A stretch of DNA of 64,000 bases from Ahrensia sp. (GTDB lineage: Bacteria > Pseudomonadota > Alphaproteobacteria > Rhizobiales > Rhizobiaceae): contig PAKZ01000023.1 of the NCBI GenBank assembly GCA_002706335.1, positions 1 to 64,000 of the forward strand. Reading direction: 5' to 3'. This document shows positions 40,042 to 50,739 of the stretch, piece after piece. The position numbers were made by a program, and so were the translations under genes. Position 1 is the first letter of the stretch. Every line of letters begins with the position of its first letter. A model generated the notes under the pieces. The model searched no databases and was not told the origin of the DNA. It saw only the letters and a program-made list of their open reading frames with translations.

Positions 40042-41283
40042 ATGCATCCAGCCTTGCAAGGACTGATCACCATCATCATCGGTGTTGGTGGTTGCATCGG
40101 ATACTTCTACCTGTCGAACTTGTTCATCGACCGGGTCCTGTTTCCGGCCACCGGCAAGAATGCCGGCCGCAACATCAATCGCGCCAATATGGTTCGCCCG
40201 TGGCTGTTCCTGTTTCCGGCGATTTTCGCGCTTGGCCTCTATCTCGCCTATCCGGTTGTTGAAACGCTGCGTCTTTCGCTGACGGACCGAAGCGCCGGCG
40301 GCGCCTTTGTCGGTCTGGCGAATTACCGCCAGATGGTCTCCGAGCCGAAATTCTGGGAGGCGATGAGCAACAACATGCTCTGGCTGATCGTCGTTCCGGC
40401 CGCCTCGACCGCGTTCGGACTTCTGGCCGCCCAACTCACCGACCGCATCAAATGGGGCAACATCGCCAAGTCGCTGATCTTCATGCCGATGGCGATTTCC
40501 TTTGTCGGCGCGTCGGTCATCTTCAAGCTCGTTTATGACGCGCGGCCTGCGGGCCAGAACCAGATCGGCGTGCTCAACGCCGTGTGGATGAACTTCGACG
40601 GCGGCGTCTGGTCGATCATCTTCCTGCGTATCCTGCCCGCCGCCATCCTGCTCGTCTTCGCCGCCCTGATGCTCTACCTGATTTACACGGCTGGTCGGCC
40701 GATCGTCGATCGCAACGCCACACGCGGCGGCCTTTCCGTCTGGGCCATCCTGCTGCGCGGCATCGCCGTCATCGGTGCTGTCTGGCTCGGCTATCTCGCC
40801 CTCAAGTCCGTCTATTCGGTATTTACAGCCAACCTCCCGTTCGGCGAACCGCAGAACTGGTTGACGATCCTGTTCTGGAACAACTTCTTCCTGATGGTCG
40901 TCTTGATCTGGATCCAGACCGGCTTCGCCATGGTCATCCTGTCGGCGGCTTTGCGCGGTATTCCCGAGGAGACCATCGAGGCAGCCGTCATCGACGGCGC
41001 CAATCCGTTCGACATCTTCTTCAAGATCAAGGTGCCGCAGATCATGGGCACCATCGTCGTCGTCTGGACGACGATCACGCTGGTCGTCCTGAAGATCTTC
41101 GACATTGTCTTCGCCATGACCAACGGCCAGTGGGAAACCCAGGTCCTCGCCAATTACATGTACGACAAGCTTTTCCGCGCCAATGACTGGGGCGTCGGCT
41201 CCGCCAGCGCCATCGTCATCATGCTGCTCGTGTCGCCGATCCTGATCTGGAACGTCTACAACGCGCGCAAGGAAATGAAGTAG
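40042..41283 (+). CDS. aglF: Alpha-glucoside ABC transporter permease
   Basis: MalF-like EAA region (EETIEAAVIDGANPFDIFFKIKVPQI). Confidence 0.92.
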   Translation: MHPALQGLITIIIGVGGCIGYFYLSNLFIDRVLFPATGKNAGRNINRANMVRPWLFLFPAIFALGLYLAYPVVETLRLSLTDRSAGGAFVGLANYRQMVSEPKFWEAMSNNMLWLIVVPAASTAFGLLAAQLTDRIKWGNIAKSLIFMPMAISFVGASVIFKLVYDARPAGQNQIGVLNAVWMNFDGGVWSIIFLRILPAAILLVFAALMLYLIYTAGRPIVDRNATRGGLSVWAILLRGIAVIGAVWLGYLALKSVYSVFTANLPFGEPQNWLTILFWNNFFLMVVLIWIQTGFAMVILSAALRGIPEETIEAAVIDGANPFDIFFKIKVPQIMGTIVVVWTTITLVVLKIFDIVFAMTNGQWETQVLANYMYDKLFRANDWGVGSASAIVIMLLVSPILIWNVYNARKEMK

Positions 41284-41296
41284 GGAGGCCGGAACC

Positions 41297-42454
41297 ATGT
41301 CATCGATCGCAGGTACGAAATCCGGTCTCACCTGGGCCGTCCATATCTCCGTCGTCGCGCTGGTCCTGCTCTGGCTGTTCCCGACCGTCGGCCTGTTCGT
41401 CTCGTCCTTCCGCACCGCCGACCAGATCTCGTCGAGCGGCTGGTGGGATGCGCTGTTCCCGCAGGAACAAAACCTGGTCATGCGCACCGCCGATCCGGAT
41501 ACCCAGCGGCAGGAAGGCGCTCAGTTCGTCATCGACGGCAATCTCTTCGAGATCAACGGAGAGAACACGGCCGGCACGATCTCGGCATGGGGCACATCCT
41601 CGCGCGCCATCAGCGAATACAAGCCCGGCGATACCGCGGATATGGGCGATGATGGCCGGATCACCGTTCAGGCGAATGGCGATTACGTCTGGCAGAACGA
41701 TGTCGAATTCCAGGGCCGGCGAGGCGAACGCGTCTTCGTGACGGCAAAGGCTCCGCCCAAATTCACCCTCGCGAACTACGAGAGGGTGCTGTTCTCCGGC
41801 TCGACCACCGACTCGATGGCCAAGGCCTTCTTCAACACGCTGACGGTGACCATCCCGGCGACGGTCATCCCGATCGTCATCGCCGCCTTCGCTGCCTATG
41901 CGCTCGCCTGGATGCGTTTTCCGGGTCGCGCCCTGCTGATCGCCGCCGTCGTCGCGCTTCTCGTCGTTCCGCTGCAATTGGCGCTGATCCCGCTATTGCG
42001 CCTGCATAACGAGATCGGCATCGGCAAGGGCTATCTTGGCGTCTGGCTCGCCCATACGGGTTTCGGTCTGCCGCTCGCGGTCTATCTTCTGCGCAACTAC
42101 ATGGTCGGCCTGCCGCGCGACATCATCGAATGCGCCAAGGTCGACGGTGCGACGGACTTCCAGATCTTCACCCGGATCGTCTTGCCCCTGTCGTTCCCGG
42201 CGCTCGCCTCCTTCGCGATCTTCCAGTTCCTGTGGACCTGGAACGATCTGCTCGTGGCGCTGGTCTTCCTGATCGACGCGACCGGCGAGACGACCGTAAT
42301 GACCCGCCAGATCGTCGAACTGCTCGGCACGCGCGGCGGCAACTGGGAAATCCTGGCGACGGCGGCCTTCGTGTCGATTGCCGTTCCGCTCGTCGTCTTC
42401 TTCGCAATGCAGAGATATCTGGTGCGCGGTCTTCTGGCCGGCTCGGTAAAATAG
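41297..42454 (+). CDS. aglG: Alpha-glucoside ABC transporter permease
   Basis: MalG-like EAA region (RDIIECAKVDGATDFQIFTRIVLPLSFPALASF); large hydrophilic loop after TM1. Confidence 0.92.
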   Translation: MSSIAGTKSGLTWAVHISVVALVLLWLFPTVGLFVSSFRTADQISSSGWWDALFPQEQNLVMRTADPDTQRQEGAQFVIDGNLFEINGENTAGTISAWGTSSRAISEYKPGDTADMGDDGRITVQANGDYVWQNDVEFQGRRGERVFVTAKAPPKFTLANYERVLFSGSTTDSMAKAFFNTLTVTIPATVIPIVIAAFAAYALAWMRFPGRALLIAAVVALLVVPLQLALIPLLRLHNEIGIGKGYLGVWLAHTGFGLPLAVYLLRNYMVGLPRDIIECAKVDGATDFQIFTRIVLPLSFPALASFAIFQFLWTWNDLLVALVFLIDATGETTVMTRQIVELLGTRGGNWEILATAAFVSIAVPLVVFFAMQRYLVRGLLAGSVK

Positions 42455-42469
42455 GGACTGTCTGAATAA

Positions 42470-44137
42470 ATGAGTGTGTTTGCATCCGCGGCCCAGCGAA
42501 CAGAGGAACAGGTCAAGCCGGATCCCGATTGGTGGCGCGGCGCGGTGATCTACCAGATCTATCCGCGTTCCTATCAGGACTCCAACGGCGACGGCATCGG
42601 CGATCTGGCGGGCATCCGCCAGCGCCTGCCCTATATCGCCGGCCTTGGCGCTGACGCGATCTGGATCTCGCCCTTCTTCCCGTCGCCGATGAAGGATTTC
42701 GGCTATGACGTGACGGACTATCGCGGCGTCGATCCGATGTTCGGCAGCGTCGAGGATTTCCGCGTCCTCGTCGACGACGCCCATCATCTCGGCCTGAAGG
42801 TGATGATCGACCTCGTCATGTCGCACACCTCCGACCAGCACCCCTGGTTCACGGAGAGCCGCTCGAATCGCGAAAACCACAAGGCCGACTGGTATGTCTG
42901 GGCGGATGCGAAGCCGGACGGCTCGCCGCCCAACAACTGGCTGTCGATCTTCGGCGGCTCGGCCTGGGAGGGGGATTCCAACCGCCTCCAATATTACATG
43001 CACAACTTCCTGACGAGCCAGCCAGACCTGAACTTCCATAATCCGGACGTCCAGAATGAACTGCTCGACATGGTGCGCTTCTGGCTGGAACTCGGCGTCG
43101 ACGGCTTCCGGCTCGACACGATCAATTTCTACTTCCACTCGCAGACACTGAAGGACAATCCGCCACTACCGCCCGAGCAGCGCAACGCCAAGACGGCGCC
43201 GGCGGTCAATCCATACAATTATCAGGACCACCTCTACGACAAGAGCCAGCCGGAAAATATCGAGTTCCTAAAGCGCTTCCGCGCCGTACTCGACGAGTTC
43301 CCGGCGGCCGCCGCGGTGGGCGAAGTCGGCGACAGCCAGCGCGACATGGAAATCCTCGCCGAATACACCCGTGGCGATGACCGTATCCACATGTGCTACG
43401 CCTTCGACTTCCTGGCGCCCGATCCGCTGACGGCGGAAAAGGTGCGCGAGGTCGCGGAGAAGTTCGAGGTCGGCGCGCCGGACGGCTGGTCGTGCTGGGC
43501 ATTCTCCAACCATGACGTCGTGCGGCATGCGTCCCGCTGGGGCGCTTTCGAGCGCGATCCGGAGCGTTACCTCGCCGTCATCGCCGGCATCCTGTTCACC
43601 CTGCGCGGCTCGGTCAGTATCTATCAGGGCGAGGAGCTGGGCCTGCCCGAGGCGGATATTTCCTACGAGGACCTGCAGGACCCCTACGGCATCCGCTTCT
43701 GGCCGAAATTCAAGGGCCGCGATGGCGCGCGCACGCCGATGGTCTGGTCGTCGAACTTGCCGAATGGCGGCTTTACCACCGGCAAGCCCTGGCTGCCCGT
43801 GCCGGATATCCATCGCGCCATGGCGGTCAACACGCAGCAGGGTCGCGACGGCAGCATCTTCGAATTCTACCGCGATTTCCTCGAATTCCGGCGCGCCAAT
43901 CCGGCGCTGATCAAGGGAGACATTTCCTTCGTCGACACGCCGGACGATGTCGTCGCCTATATTCGCGACGACGGGGAAACGAAAATCCTGTGCGCCTTCA
44001 ATCTCGGCCACGGACCCGCGGAATTCGGCACGGGGCTGAAGCTGACGCGGCTCGACGCGCCGCTGGATGGCCAGGCCGGGGAGGACGGCGTCGTGAAACT
44101 GAAAGCGCTCGGCGGATATATCGGTCGCGTCGGTTAG
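42470..44137 (+). CDS. aglA: GH13 alpha-glucosidase
   Basis: WWRGAVIYQIYPRSYQDSNGDGIGDLAGI; GVDGFRLDTINF; FSNHDVVR. Confidence 0.95.
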   Translation: MSVFASAAQRTEEQVKPDPDWWRGAVIYQIYPRSYQDSNGDGIGDLAGIRQRLPYIAGLGADAIWISPFFPSPMKDFGYDVTDYRGVDPMFGSVEDFRVLVDDAHHLGLKVMIDLVMSHTSDQHPWFTESRSNRENHKADWYVWADAKPDGSPPNNWLSIFGGSAWEGDSNRLQYYMHNFLTSQPDLNFHNPDVQNELLDMVRFWLELGVDGFRLDTINFYFHSQTLKDNPPLPPEQRNAKTAPAVNPYNYQDHLYDKSQPENIEFLKRFRAVLDEFPAAAAVGEVGDSQRDMEILAEYTRGDDRIHMCYAFDFLAPDPLTAEKVREVAEKFEVGAPDGWSCWAFSNHDVVRHASRWGAFERDPERYLAVIAGILFTLRGSVSIYQGEELGLPEADISYEDLQDPYGIRFWPKFKGRDGARTPMVWSSNLPNGGFTTGKPWLPVPDIHRAMAVNTQQGRDGSIFEFYRDFLEFRRANPALIKGDISFVDTPDDVVAYIRDDGETKILCAFNLGHGPAEFGTGLKLTRLDAPLDGQAGEDGVVKLKALGGYIGRVG

Positions 44138-44150
44138 GGAGGGAAACACC

Positions 44151-45263
44151 ATGGCTGAACTGAAACTGACCAAGCTGGAAAAGGCCTACGGCCATGTAAA
44201 GGTGCTGCACGGCATCGACCTTCACATCGAGAAGGGCGAGTTCATCGTCTTCGTCGGCCCGTCCGGTTGCGGCAAATCCACGCTCCTGCGCTGCATCGCC
44301 GGTCTCGAACAGATTACCGGCGGCACGCTGGAAATCGATGGCATGGTGGTCAATGACGTGCCGCCGTCGCAGCGCGGCATCGCCATGGTGTTCCAGACCT
44401 ATGCGCTCTATCCGCACATGACGGTCTACGACAACATGGCCTTCGGCCTGCGCCTGGCTAAATTCTCGCGCGAGGAGATCGAAAAGCGCGTCAGGAACGC
44501 CGCCGAGATCCTCCAGCTAACGCCCTATCTCGATCGCCTGCCCAAGGCCCTCTCGGGCGGACAGCGTCAGCGCGTCGCCATCGGCCGGTCGATTTGCCGC
44601 GATCCTAAGGTTTTCCTCTTCGACGAGCCGCTGTCCAACCTCGATGCGGCCCTGCGCGTCGCCACGCGCATCGAGATCGCCAAGCTCAACGAATCCATGC
44701 CCGACACGACGATGATCTACGTCACCCATGACCAGGTCGAGGCGATGACTTTGGCCGACCGGATCGTCGTCTTGCGCGGCGGCTATATCGAACAGGTCGG
44801 CTCGCCGATGCAGCTGTACCATGAACCGGCCAATCTCTTCGTCGCCCAGTTCATCGGTTCGCCGGCGATGAATATCCTGTCCTCCACGGTGACGTCCGTC
44901 TCCGATACCGCCATCGAGGTCGATGTCGCGCATGCCGGCAAGGCCTCGGTCCCCATTGGCGGCGACGTCTCGCTCAATGGCAAACCGGTCAGCCTCGGTG
45001 TGCGTCCGGAGGATCTGAAGATTGCCGGCGAGGGCGAGACGCCGCTTCTGTCGGGCGAGGTCGATATCGTCGAGGCGCTGGGCGAGGTGACCTTGCTCTA
45101 TGTCCGCATGGAAGGACACGAGGAACCGATCATCGCCAAGCTTGCCGGAGACGCCAAGGTCAACCGCGGCGACAAGGTCGATCTGACAGCCGCTTCCGAA
45201 GTCCTGCATCTCTTCGACAACGACGGAAAGACGCTGCGCATCGCACAGCAGAAAGCCGCTTGA
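44151..45263 (+). CDS. aglK: Sugar ABC transporter ATP-binding protein (UgpC/MsmK type)
   Basis: [34 protein letters not shown]-terminal TOBE. Confidence 0.95.
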   Translation: MAELKLTKLEKAYGHVKVLHGIDLHIEKGEFIVFVGPSGCGKSTLLRCIAGLEQITGGTLEIDGMVVNDVPPSQRGIAMVFQTYALYPHMTVYDNMAFGLRLAKFSREEIEKRVRNAAEILQLTPYLDRLPKALSGGQRQRVAIGRSICRDPKVFLFDEPLSNLDAALRVATRIEIAKLNESMPDTTMIYVTHDQVEAMTLADRIVVLRGGYIEQVGSPMQLYHEPANLFVAQFIGSPAMNILSSTVTSVSDTAIEVDVAHAGKASVPIGGDVSLNGKPVSLGVRPEDLKIAGEGETPLLSGEVDIVEALGEVTLLYVRMEGHEEPIIAKLAGDAKVNRGDKVDLTAASEVLHLFDNDGKTLRIAQQKAA

Positions 45264-45287
45264 GACGACGCAATTCGGGGCGCGGGC

Positions 45288-46478
45288 TTACAGCTCGCGC
45301 TCGATTGCTTCCAGCAGCCGAAAACGCAGTTTTCCCCCGCCGCTCAGCGAGATCACGAAGCGCACATCGCCATGGCTCTTCGTCTTCGCGAAACCCGCCA
45401 GCGTACTCACGCCCGAAAACGTGCCCGTCTTGTAGCGCGAACCGCTCTTCGTCCGCCGCATCAGTTCCGCATGCGGTGCGAACAGGTCGAGCACTTCGGC
45501 CAGGCCGCGCGCCGTAAAGCGGTTGTCGCGGCTGATCCCCGAGCCTTCTTCCAGATGGATCGCCTTGGCGAGGCCGTGCCTGGCGAGGATCTGGTTGGCG
45601 ACCCGCAGTGACTTGTCCAGGCTCACCGGCCCGCCGAGGAGATCGGTGCCGATTTCCAGGAACACCTGGTTGGCGATGTAGTTGTTGGAGCCCAGCAGCA
45701 ACAGCCGCAGGATTTCGGCGAGGTCGCGCGACTGGCGGTGCACGTAGACCGGCTTCAGCCCGTCCGGCACTGGCCCCAGCGATATTGCACCGTCGATCTT
45801 GCCACCGGCCTTCTCGATGAAGGCGGCGATCAGTTCGCCTGCATAGAGGATGCTGATGCTCGGGTCTTCCTGCGCCAGGCTGATGCGGCCCTTGCCCTTC
45901 GGCCCGCGCGCCTTGAACTGGCTGATCGCCAGCGGCGTGATCGGGGTCTGCGCTTCGGCCGACTTCACCGTGTCGCCACTACGCACCGCATTGATCGTGT
46001 TGAAATTCACCGCGAGCGCGGAGTTCAGTGCGTCATAGGCCTCGTCCGTCCCTTCGATGCCCGGGATTTCGAGATCGTCGGGATAATAGCTCCCGTCAAG
46101 CACCATGCCGGTGAAGGGCTCCTCGCCGGTCGCGGCCAGGAGTGCAGGCGCCAGCAGGTCCAGTTCCTCGGAGACCAGCATCGGGTCGCCGCCGCCGCGT
46201 ACATAAAGAACCCTTTTGGCGTCCACATGGAAGCGCGTCTCGAACCGGTAATCCGGCCCAAGAACCTCCATGGCGAGCCATGCGGTGACGATCTTGGCAA
46301 CGGAGGCCGGCACGAAGGGTTCGTCGGAATTCTGCGCCAGAAGGTCTTTGCCGTCCTTGTCGAGAACCAGAACCAGCCCGTTGGGCGCCAGCTTGGCGAC
46401 CGTCTCCTTGATGTCGGCATGAGCGGCGGCAGGCAGCAGCAGCGCCGCCCACAGGGCGGCAATCAGGCGAATCCACAT
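45288..46478 (-). CDS. dacB: D-alanyl-D-alanine carboxypeptidase/endopeptidase (PBP4-type, S13)
   Basis: SVAK, SNN and KTG penicillin-binding motifs. Confidence 0.9.
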   Translation of the reverse strand: MWIRLIAALWAALLLPAAAHADIKETVAKLAPNGLVLVLDKDGKDLLAQNSDEPFVPASVAKIVTAWLAMEVLGPDYRFETRFHVDAKRVLYVRGGGDPMLVSEELDLLAPALLAATGEEPFTGMVLDGSYYPDDLEIPGIEGTDEAYDALNSALAVNFNTINAVRSGDTVKSAEAQTPITPLAISQFKARGPKGKGRISLAQEDPSISILYAGELIAAFIEKAGGKIDGAISLGPVPDGLKPVYVHRQSRDLAEILRLLLLGSNNYIANQVFLEIGTDLLGGPVSLDKSLRVANQILARHGLAKAIHLEEGSGISRDNRFTARGLAEVLDLFAPHAELMRRTKSGSRYKTGTFSGVSTLAGFAKTKSHGDVRFVISLSGGGKLRFRLLEAIEREL

Positions 46479-46582
46479 GGCGGCTCCGTCACGGATAGGG
46501 CGTCTTGTGGAATGACCCTAGCGTTACGCGCGGATCAGGCAAGGCCCTTCCGGCCAAGGCTGCGAAGTCCGGGGCGACTGCT

Positions 46583-46897
46583 TCAGGAGATTTCCAGCCG
46601 GGCGATCAGGTCGCCGTCCAGGTCGAACACGTTCTGCAGTTCGACCGGACTTCCCTTGAAGGCGCCGGAGATGCGGGTCGCCACCGTCACGCGGTTACCC
46701 TCTCGGCGAAAGGATAGGATTTCCTGACTGTAGCTGATCTTCGCGACTTCCTCGCGCCATTGGCGGATTGCGTCGCGCCCCCGATGCGTGTGCCGTTCGT
46801 CGAGGGCGATGCCGTCTTGCGTGAAGCGCTGCGCGATATCGTTTGGCGTCTGTGCGGCGTAATAGGCGGTAATGGGGGCGGGGAGCGTATCTGACAT
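46583..46897 (-). CDS. Nuclear transport factor 2/SnoaL-like protein
   Basis: 104 aa; RFTQDGIALDERHTHRGRDAIRQWREEV. Confidence 0.8.
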   Translation of the reverse strand: MSDTLPAPITAYYAAQTPNDIAQRFTQDGIALDERHTHRGRDAIRQWREEVAKISYSQEILSFRREGNRVTVATRISGAFKGSPVELQNVFDLDGDLIARLEIS

Positions 46898-46952
46898 GGT
46901 GGCGGTCCGTATCCGGTTGCGGTCGGCCCATACCTGCGGCTAACCTGACGAC

Positions 46953-47336
46953 ATGACAAGAACGGACAAAAAAGTTGGGTACTCACCAAAAGGTAAGTTA
47001 ACCGCCCCGGCGCATGACTATACGCGCGAGACCGCTGCATCCGGCGTCGAAAGCGCCCTCAAGATACTGGAGGGCCGCTGGAAGCTGGTGATTCTGTTCC
47101 ACCTGTTCGGCGGCCGGGTCATGCGCTTCTCGGACCTCGAGCGCGCCATCCCTGACGTGTCCCAGAAGATGCTGATCCAGCAATTGCGGCAGCTTGAGGC
47201 TGACGGCATCGTGCATCGCACGGTCTACCCGCAGGTTCCGCCCAAGGTCGAATACAGGCTCACGGAATGGGGGCAGGACCTCTGTCCCGCCCTCGACGCC
47301 TTGCTTGGCTGGGCGGCGGCGCGGCCGAAAGCCTGA
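46953..47336 (+). CDS. HxlR-family transcriptional regulator
   Basis: ILEGRWKLVILFHLFGGRVMRFSDLERAIPDVSQKMLIQQLRQLEADGIVHRTVYPQVPPKVEYRLTEWG. Confidence 0.94.
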   Translation: MTRTDKKVGYSPKGKLTAPAHDYTRETAASGVESALKILEGRWKLVILFHLFGGRVMRFSDLERAIPDVSQKMLIQQLRQLEADGIVHRTVYPQVPPKVEYRLTEWGQDLCPALDALLGWAAARPKA

Positions 47337-47352
47337 CCCCCGCACGCGCCGA

Positions 47353-49155
47353 TCAGTGATTGTCGCGCGGCATGCCCCTTGTCTGCGCGATTTTCTGGTA
47401 TTTGACCGCCGGCTTCAGAACCATGCCTTCGGACAGCTGATCCACCATAGCGCGCTGGATTTCCTGCCAGGGCGTCTGGCTGTCCGGATAGGCGTAACCG
47501 CCTTCGTCCGCCAGTGCCTTGCGTCGCGCCGCCAGCTCTTCGTCGGAGAGAAGGATATTCGCCTCGCCCTTGCCGAGATCGACGCGGATCCGGTCGCCCG
47601 ATTTAAGCAGCGCCAGCCCGCCCATCGCGGCCGCTTCCGGCGACGCATTGAGGATCGAGGGCGAGCCCGACGTGCCGGACTGCCTTCCGTCGCCGATACA
47701 GGGCAGCGACTTGATGCCTTTCTTGATCAGGTAATCCGGCGGCTGCATGTTGACGACTTCCGCCGCGCCCGGATAGCCGATCGGGCCTGTGCCGCGCATG
47801 ATCAGGATTGTGTGTTCGTCGATTCCTTCCGCCGGATCGTCGATGCGCGCGTGATAGTCCTCCGGCCCGTCGAAGACTGCCACCTTGCCCTCGAAGGCGT
47901 CCGGGTCGTCGGGATTGGAAAGGTATCGCTTGCGGAATTCCTCGGAGATCACGCTGGTCTTCATGATCGCGGAATCGAACAGAGTCCCCTTCAGGTTGAT
48001 GAAGCCCGCATGCGCCACCATCGGCTGCGCGACGGTGCGGATCACGTTGGTGTTCAAATTCTCGACCGAGCTGCAATTCTCGCCGATCGACTTGCCGTTC
48101 GCCGTCACGGCGCCGGGATGCGGCAGCAGTTTTTCCTTCATCAGTTCCATGACCACGGCCGGCACGCCGCCGGCGCGGCAATAATCCTCGCCGAGAAACT
48201 CGCCGGCCGGCTGCAGGTTCACCAGCAGCGGGATGGCATGCCCGACCGCCTGCCAGTCGTCATTGGTCAGCGAGATGCCGAGATGCCGCGCGATCGCGTT
48301 CAGATGGATCGGCGCATTGGTCGAACCGCCAATGGCGGAATTGACCACGATGGCGTTTTCGAAGGCTTCGCGCGTCATGATGTCGGACGGTTTCAGGTCC
48401 TCATGCACCATCTCGACGATCCGCTTGCCCGTCTCGTATGAAATCTGCCCGCGCTCGCGATAGGGCGCCGGGATCGCCGCCGAACCCGGCAACTGCATGC
48501 CCAGCGCTTCGGCGAGCGAGTTCATCGTCGTCGCGGTGCCCATCGTGTTGCAATAGCCGACAGACGGCGCCGAAGAGGCGACGATATCCATGAACTCGTC
48601 ATAGTCGATCTCGCCCGCAGACAGCCGCTCGCGCGACTTCCACACGATCGTGCCGGACCCGGTGCGCTCGCCGCGATGCCAGCCGTTCAGCATCGGCCCC
48701 ACAGACAGCGCTATCGCCGGAATGTTGACGGTCGCCGCCGCCATCAGCAGCGCCGGCGTGGTCTTGTCGCAGCCGATGGTCAGCACCACCCCGTCGAGCG
48801 GATAGCCGTACAGCACCTCCACCAGCGACAGATAGGCCAGGTTGCGGTCGAGCGACGCGGTCGGTCGTTTGCCGGTTTCCTGGATCGGATGGCAGGGAAA
48901 CTCGAAGGGTATTCCACCCGCTGCCTCGATGCCGGAGCGCACACGCTTCGCCAGCTCGACGTGATGGCGATTGCACGGGGACAGGTCGGAGCCGGTTTGG
49001 GCGATGCCGATGATCGGTTTGCCCGATTGCAGCTCTTCGCGCGTGATCCCGAAATTCAGGTAGCGCTCGAGATAGAGCGCGGTCATGCCGGGATTGTCAG
49101 GATTGTCGAACCATTGCTGGCTGCGCAGCTTTGTTGTCTTTGATTCGGCCATCAC
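47353..49155 (-). CDS. IlvD/Edd family (sugar-acid type) dehydratase
   Basis: 600 aa; [55 protein letters not shown]; start may be 49152. Confidence 0.93.
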   Translation of the reverse strand: MMAESKTTKLRSQQWFDNPDNPGMTALYLERYLNFGITREELQSGKPIIGIAQTGSDLSPCNRHHVELAKRVRSGIEAAGGIPFEFPCHPIQETGKRPTASLDRNLAYLSLVEVLYGYPLDGVVLTIGCDKTTPALLMAAATVNIPAIALSVGPMLNGWHRGERTGSGTIVWKSRERLSAGEIDYDEFMDIVASSAPSVGYCNTMGTATTMNSLAEALGMQLPGSAAIPAPYRERGQISYETGKRIVEMVHEDLKPSDIMTREAFENAIVVNSAIGGSTNAPIHLNAIARHLGISLTNDDWQAVGHAIPLLVNLQPAGEFLGEDYCRAGGVPAVVMELMKEKLLPHPGAVTANGKSIGENCSSVENLNTNVIRTVAQPMVAHAGFINLKGTLFDSAIMKTSVISEEFRKRYLSNPDDPDAFEGKVAVFDGPEDYHARIDDPAEGIDEHTILIMRGTGPIGYPGAAEVVNMQPPDYLIKKGIKSLPCIGDGRQSGTSGSPSILNASPEAAAMGGLALLKSGDRIRVDLGKGEANILLSDEELAARRKALADEGGYAYPDSQTPWQEIQRAMVDQLSEGMVLKPAVKYQKIAQTRGMPRDNH

Positions 49156-49224
49156 GCCCTCCCGTTTCGTCTCGGCTCAGCGTTAGGCCAAGGCAGGCAA
49201 AGCCGCAAGAGCGGCGACGGCGGG

Positions 49225-49437
49225 TCAGTCGCCGTCGGGGACGTATTCCAGCAGGTCGCCGGGCTGGCACTCCAGAACCGCGCAGATCTTTTCAAGCGTA
49301 TCGAAACGCACGCCGCGCACTTTGCCCGATTTCAGCAGCGATACGTTCTGTTCGGTGATGCCGATTGCCTCCGCCAGTTCCTTCGAGCGCATCTTGCGCT
49401 TCGCCAGCATGACGTCGAGTTGCACGATGATGGCCAT
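49225..49437 (-). CDS. XRE-family HTH regulator (YozG-like)
   Basis: 70 aa; MAIIVQLDVMLAKRKMRSKELAEAIGITEQNVSLLKSGKVRGVRFDTLEKICAVLECQPGDLLEY. Confidence 0.92.
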   Translation of the reverse strand: MAIIVQLDVMLAKRKMRSKELAEAIGITEQNVSLLKSGKVRGVRFDTLEKICAVLECQPGDLLEYVPDGD

Positions 49438-49440
49438 GGT

Positions 49441-49986
49441 TCAGACGAAGCTCTTGTTTTCCTGCTCGATCTCACTGCCCAGGACGAGCGCGTGCGCCAC
49501 CAGCAGGAAAACCCCGGCGAGAAAGATCGAGAAAAGCTGCGTGCTCTCTACACCGATCGCCAATTGCCGTTCGCCGGGCGGGTTGCCCATAGACAGAAAC
49601 AGGATCGTCAGGGTGCGCGACACGGTGGAATAGATTGCCAGCACGAACAGCGTGATCCCGGCCCGGCGCATCCATGTCGCTGCCTCCTGCGTCAGGATCC
49701 GGCCTTGTCCTGTCAGGGAGAACATCCGCATCAGGCATCGGATCGCGTGGATCATCAGGCCGATCGCGATCCAGCCGAGGGCAAGGCTGACGATGCGTGC
49801 CGTCATCGATACCGTCGCCGGATCGCGCACGACGTCCGGGAAGGCTCGGGTGAGAACGCCGACGTCAGCGATTGTCATCGCGGTCAGCACGGCGCCGGCG
49901 AAGGCCAGTGCCGCGATCAACGCGACAGAGAAACCGTAGAGAATGCGGCTGAGCCGTTTCAGCCGGTCGAGCGTGTGTGTCGACAT
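49441..49986 (-). CDS. DUF2975-like four-helix membrane protein
   Basis: about 181 aa with four hydrophobic helices; paired with the XRE regulator; upstream start at 50013 also possible. Confidence 0.8.
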   Translation of the reverse strand: MSTHTLDRLKRLSRILYGFSVALIAALAFAGAVLTAMTIADVGVLTRAFPDVVRDPATVSMTARIVSLALGWIAIGLMIHAIRCLMRMFSLTGQGRILTQEAATWMRRAGITLFVLAIYSTVSRTLTILFLSMGNPPGERQLAIGVESTQLFSIFLAGVFLLVAHALVLGSEIEQENKSFV

Positions 49987-50056
49987 TGACACCTCGTCAA
50001 AAAACGTTTGCATTAATTATCGTATAACAATAATAAATCGCCGTAAAGAGTGAAAT

Positions 50057-50686
50057 ATGGAGTTCTCGATGTCATCGTTTTCCGCCCGTGCACTACCGCG
50101 CCGCACGGCCGCCTTTCTGCCTGCTCTCCTTGTCTCTTTCGCACTTTCCGGCTGCGCCGGGCTCGGCACGCCGCCTGCCAGCGCGCTGAAACTCGCCCGC
50201 ATGAATCCGATGGAAGCCGATCCCGGCGCGATCCGCTTTGCATTGGCGACACCCTCTTTCCTGCGGCTTCGCGACGGCGACGTCACCGTGACGGTGCGGT
50301 ACGACACGGGTGACCCGAAGACGAGTTTCCTGGAGCAATACAAGCCGATCATCACGGACGAGACGGCGTCTGCGCCCGGCCTGCCCGCGCCTGGCGGCGA
50401 AAGTCGTCTTGTCGTTGCCCGGTTCGACCAGGCCGACAGCGAGGCGTTCCGCGCCATGCAGGCGCGCGTAAAGGCGTTCAAGGCCGGGGTTGGGAAAGGG
50501 AAAGGATCGCTCACGGTTGGCGCTACCGGTTGCCGGACCGCGCCGGTTCCGGCCGGCCCCATTCGCATGTCGGCCTGGCTCCGGGCCGAAGCCGGCGAAC
50601 CCTATTTCATGCTGATGCGCGATGTCGACATGCGTGGAAAGCTTGAAAAGGCCGGCGCCGACGCCGGCCTGATTCCGCCGTGCTGA
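50057..50686 (+). CDS. Hypothetical lipoprotein
   Basis: 209 aa; signal and lipobox-like FALSGCAGLG. Confidence 0.65.
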   Translation: MEFSMSSFSARALPRRTAAFLPALLVSFALSGCAGLGTPPASALKLARMNPMEADPGAIRFALATPSFLRLRDGDVTVTVRYDTGDPKTSFLEQYKPIITDETASAPGLPAPGGESRLVVARFDQADSEAFRAMQARVKAFKAGVGKGKGSLTVGATGCRTAPVPAGPIRMSAWLRAEAGEPYFMLMRDVDMRGKLEKAGADAGLIPPC

Positions 50687-50739
50687 TACTGCGGCGGCGG
50701 ATAGGGTAAGGGCGGCGCGAACGCCGCCCCGATATCTGG

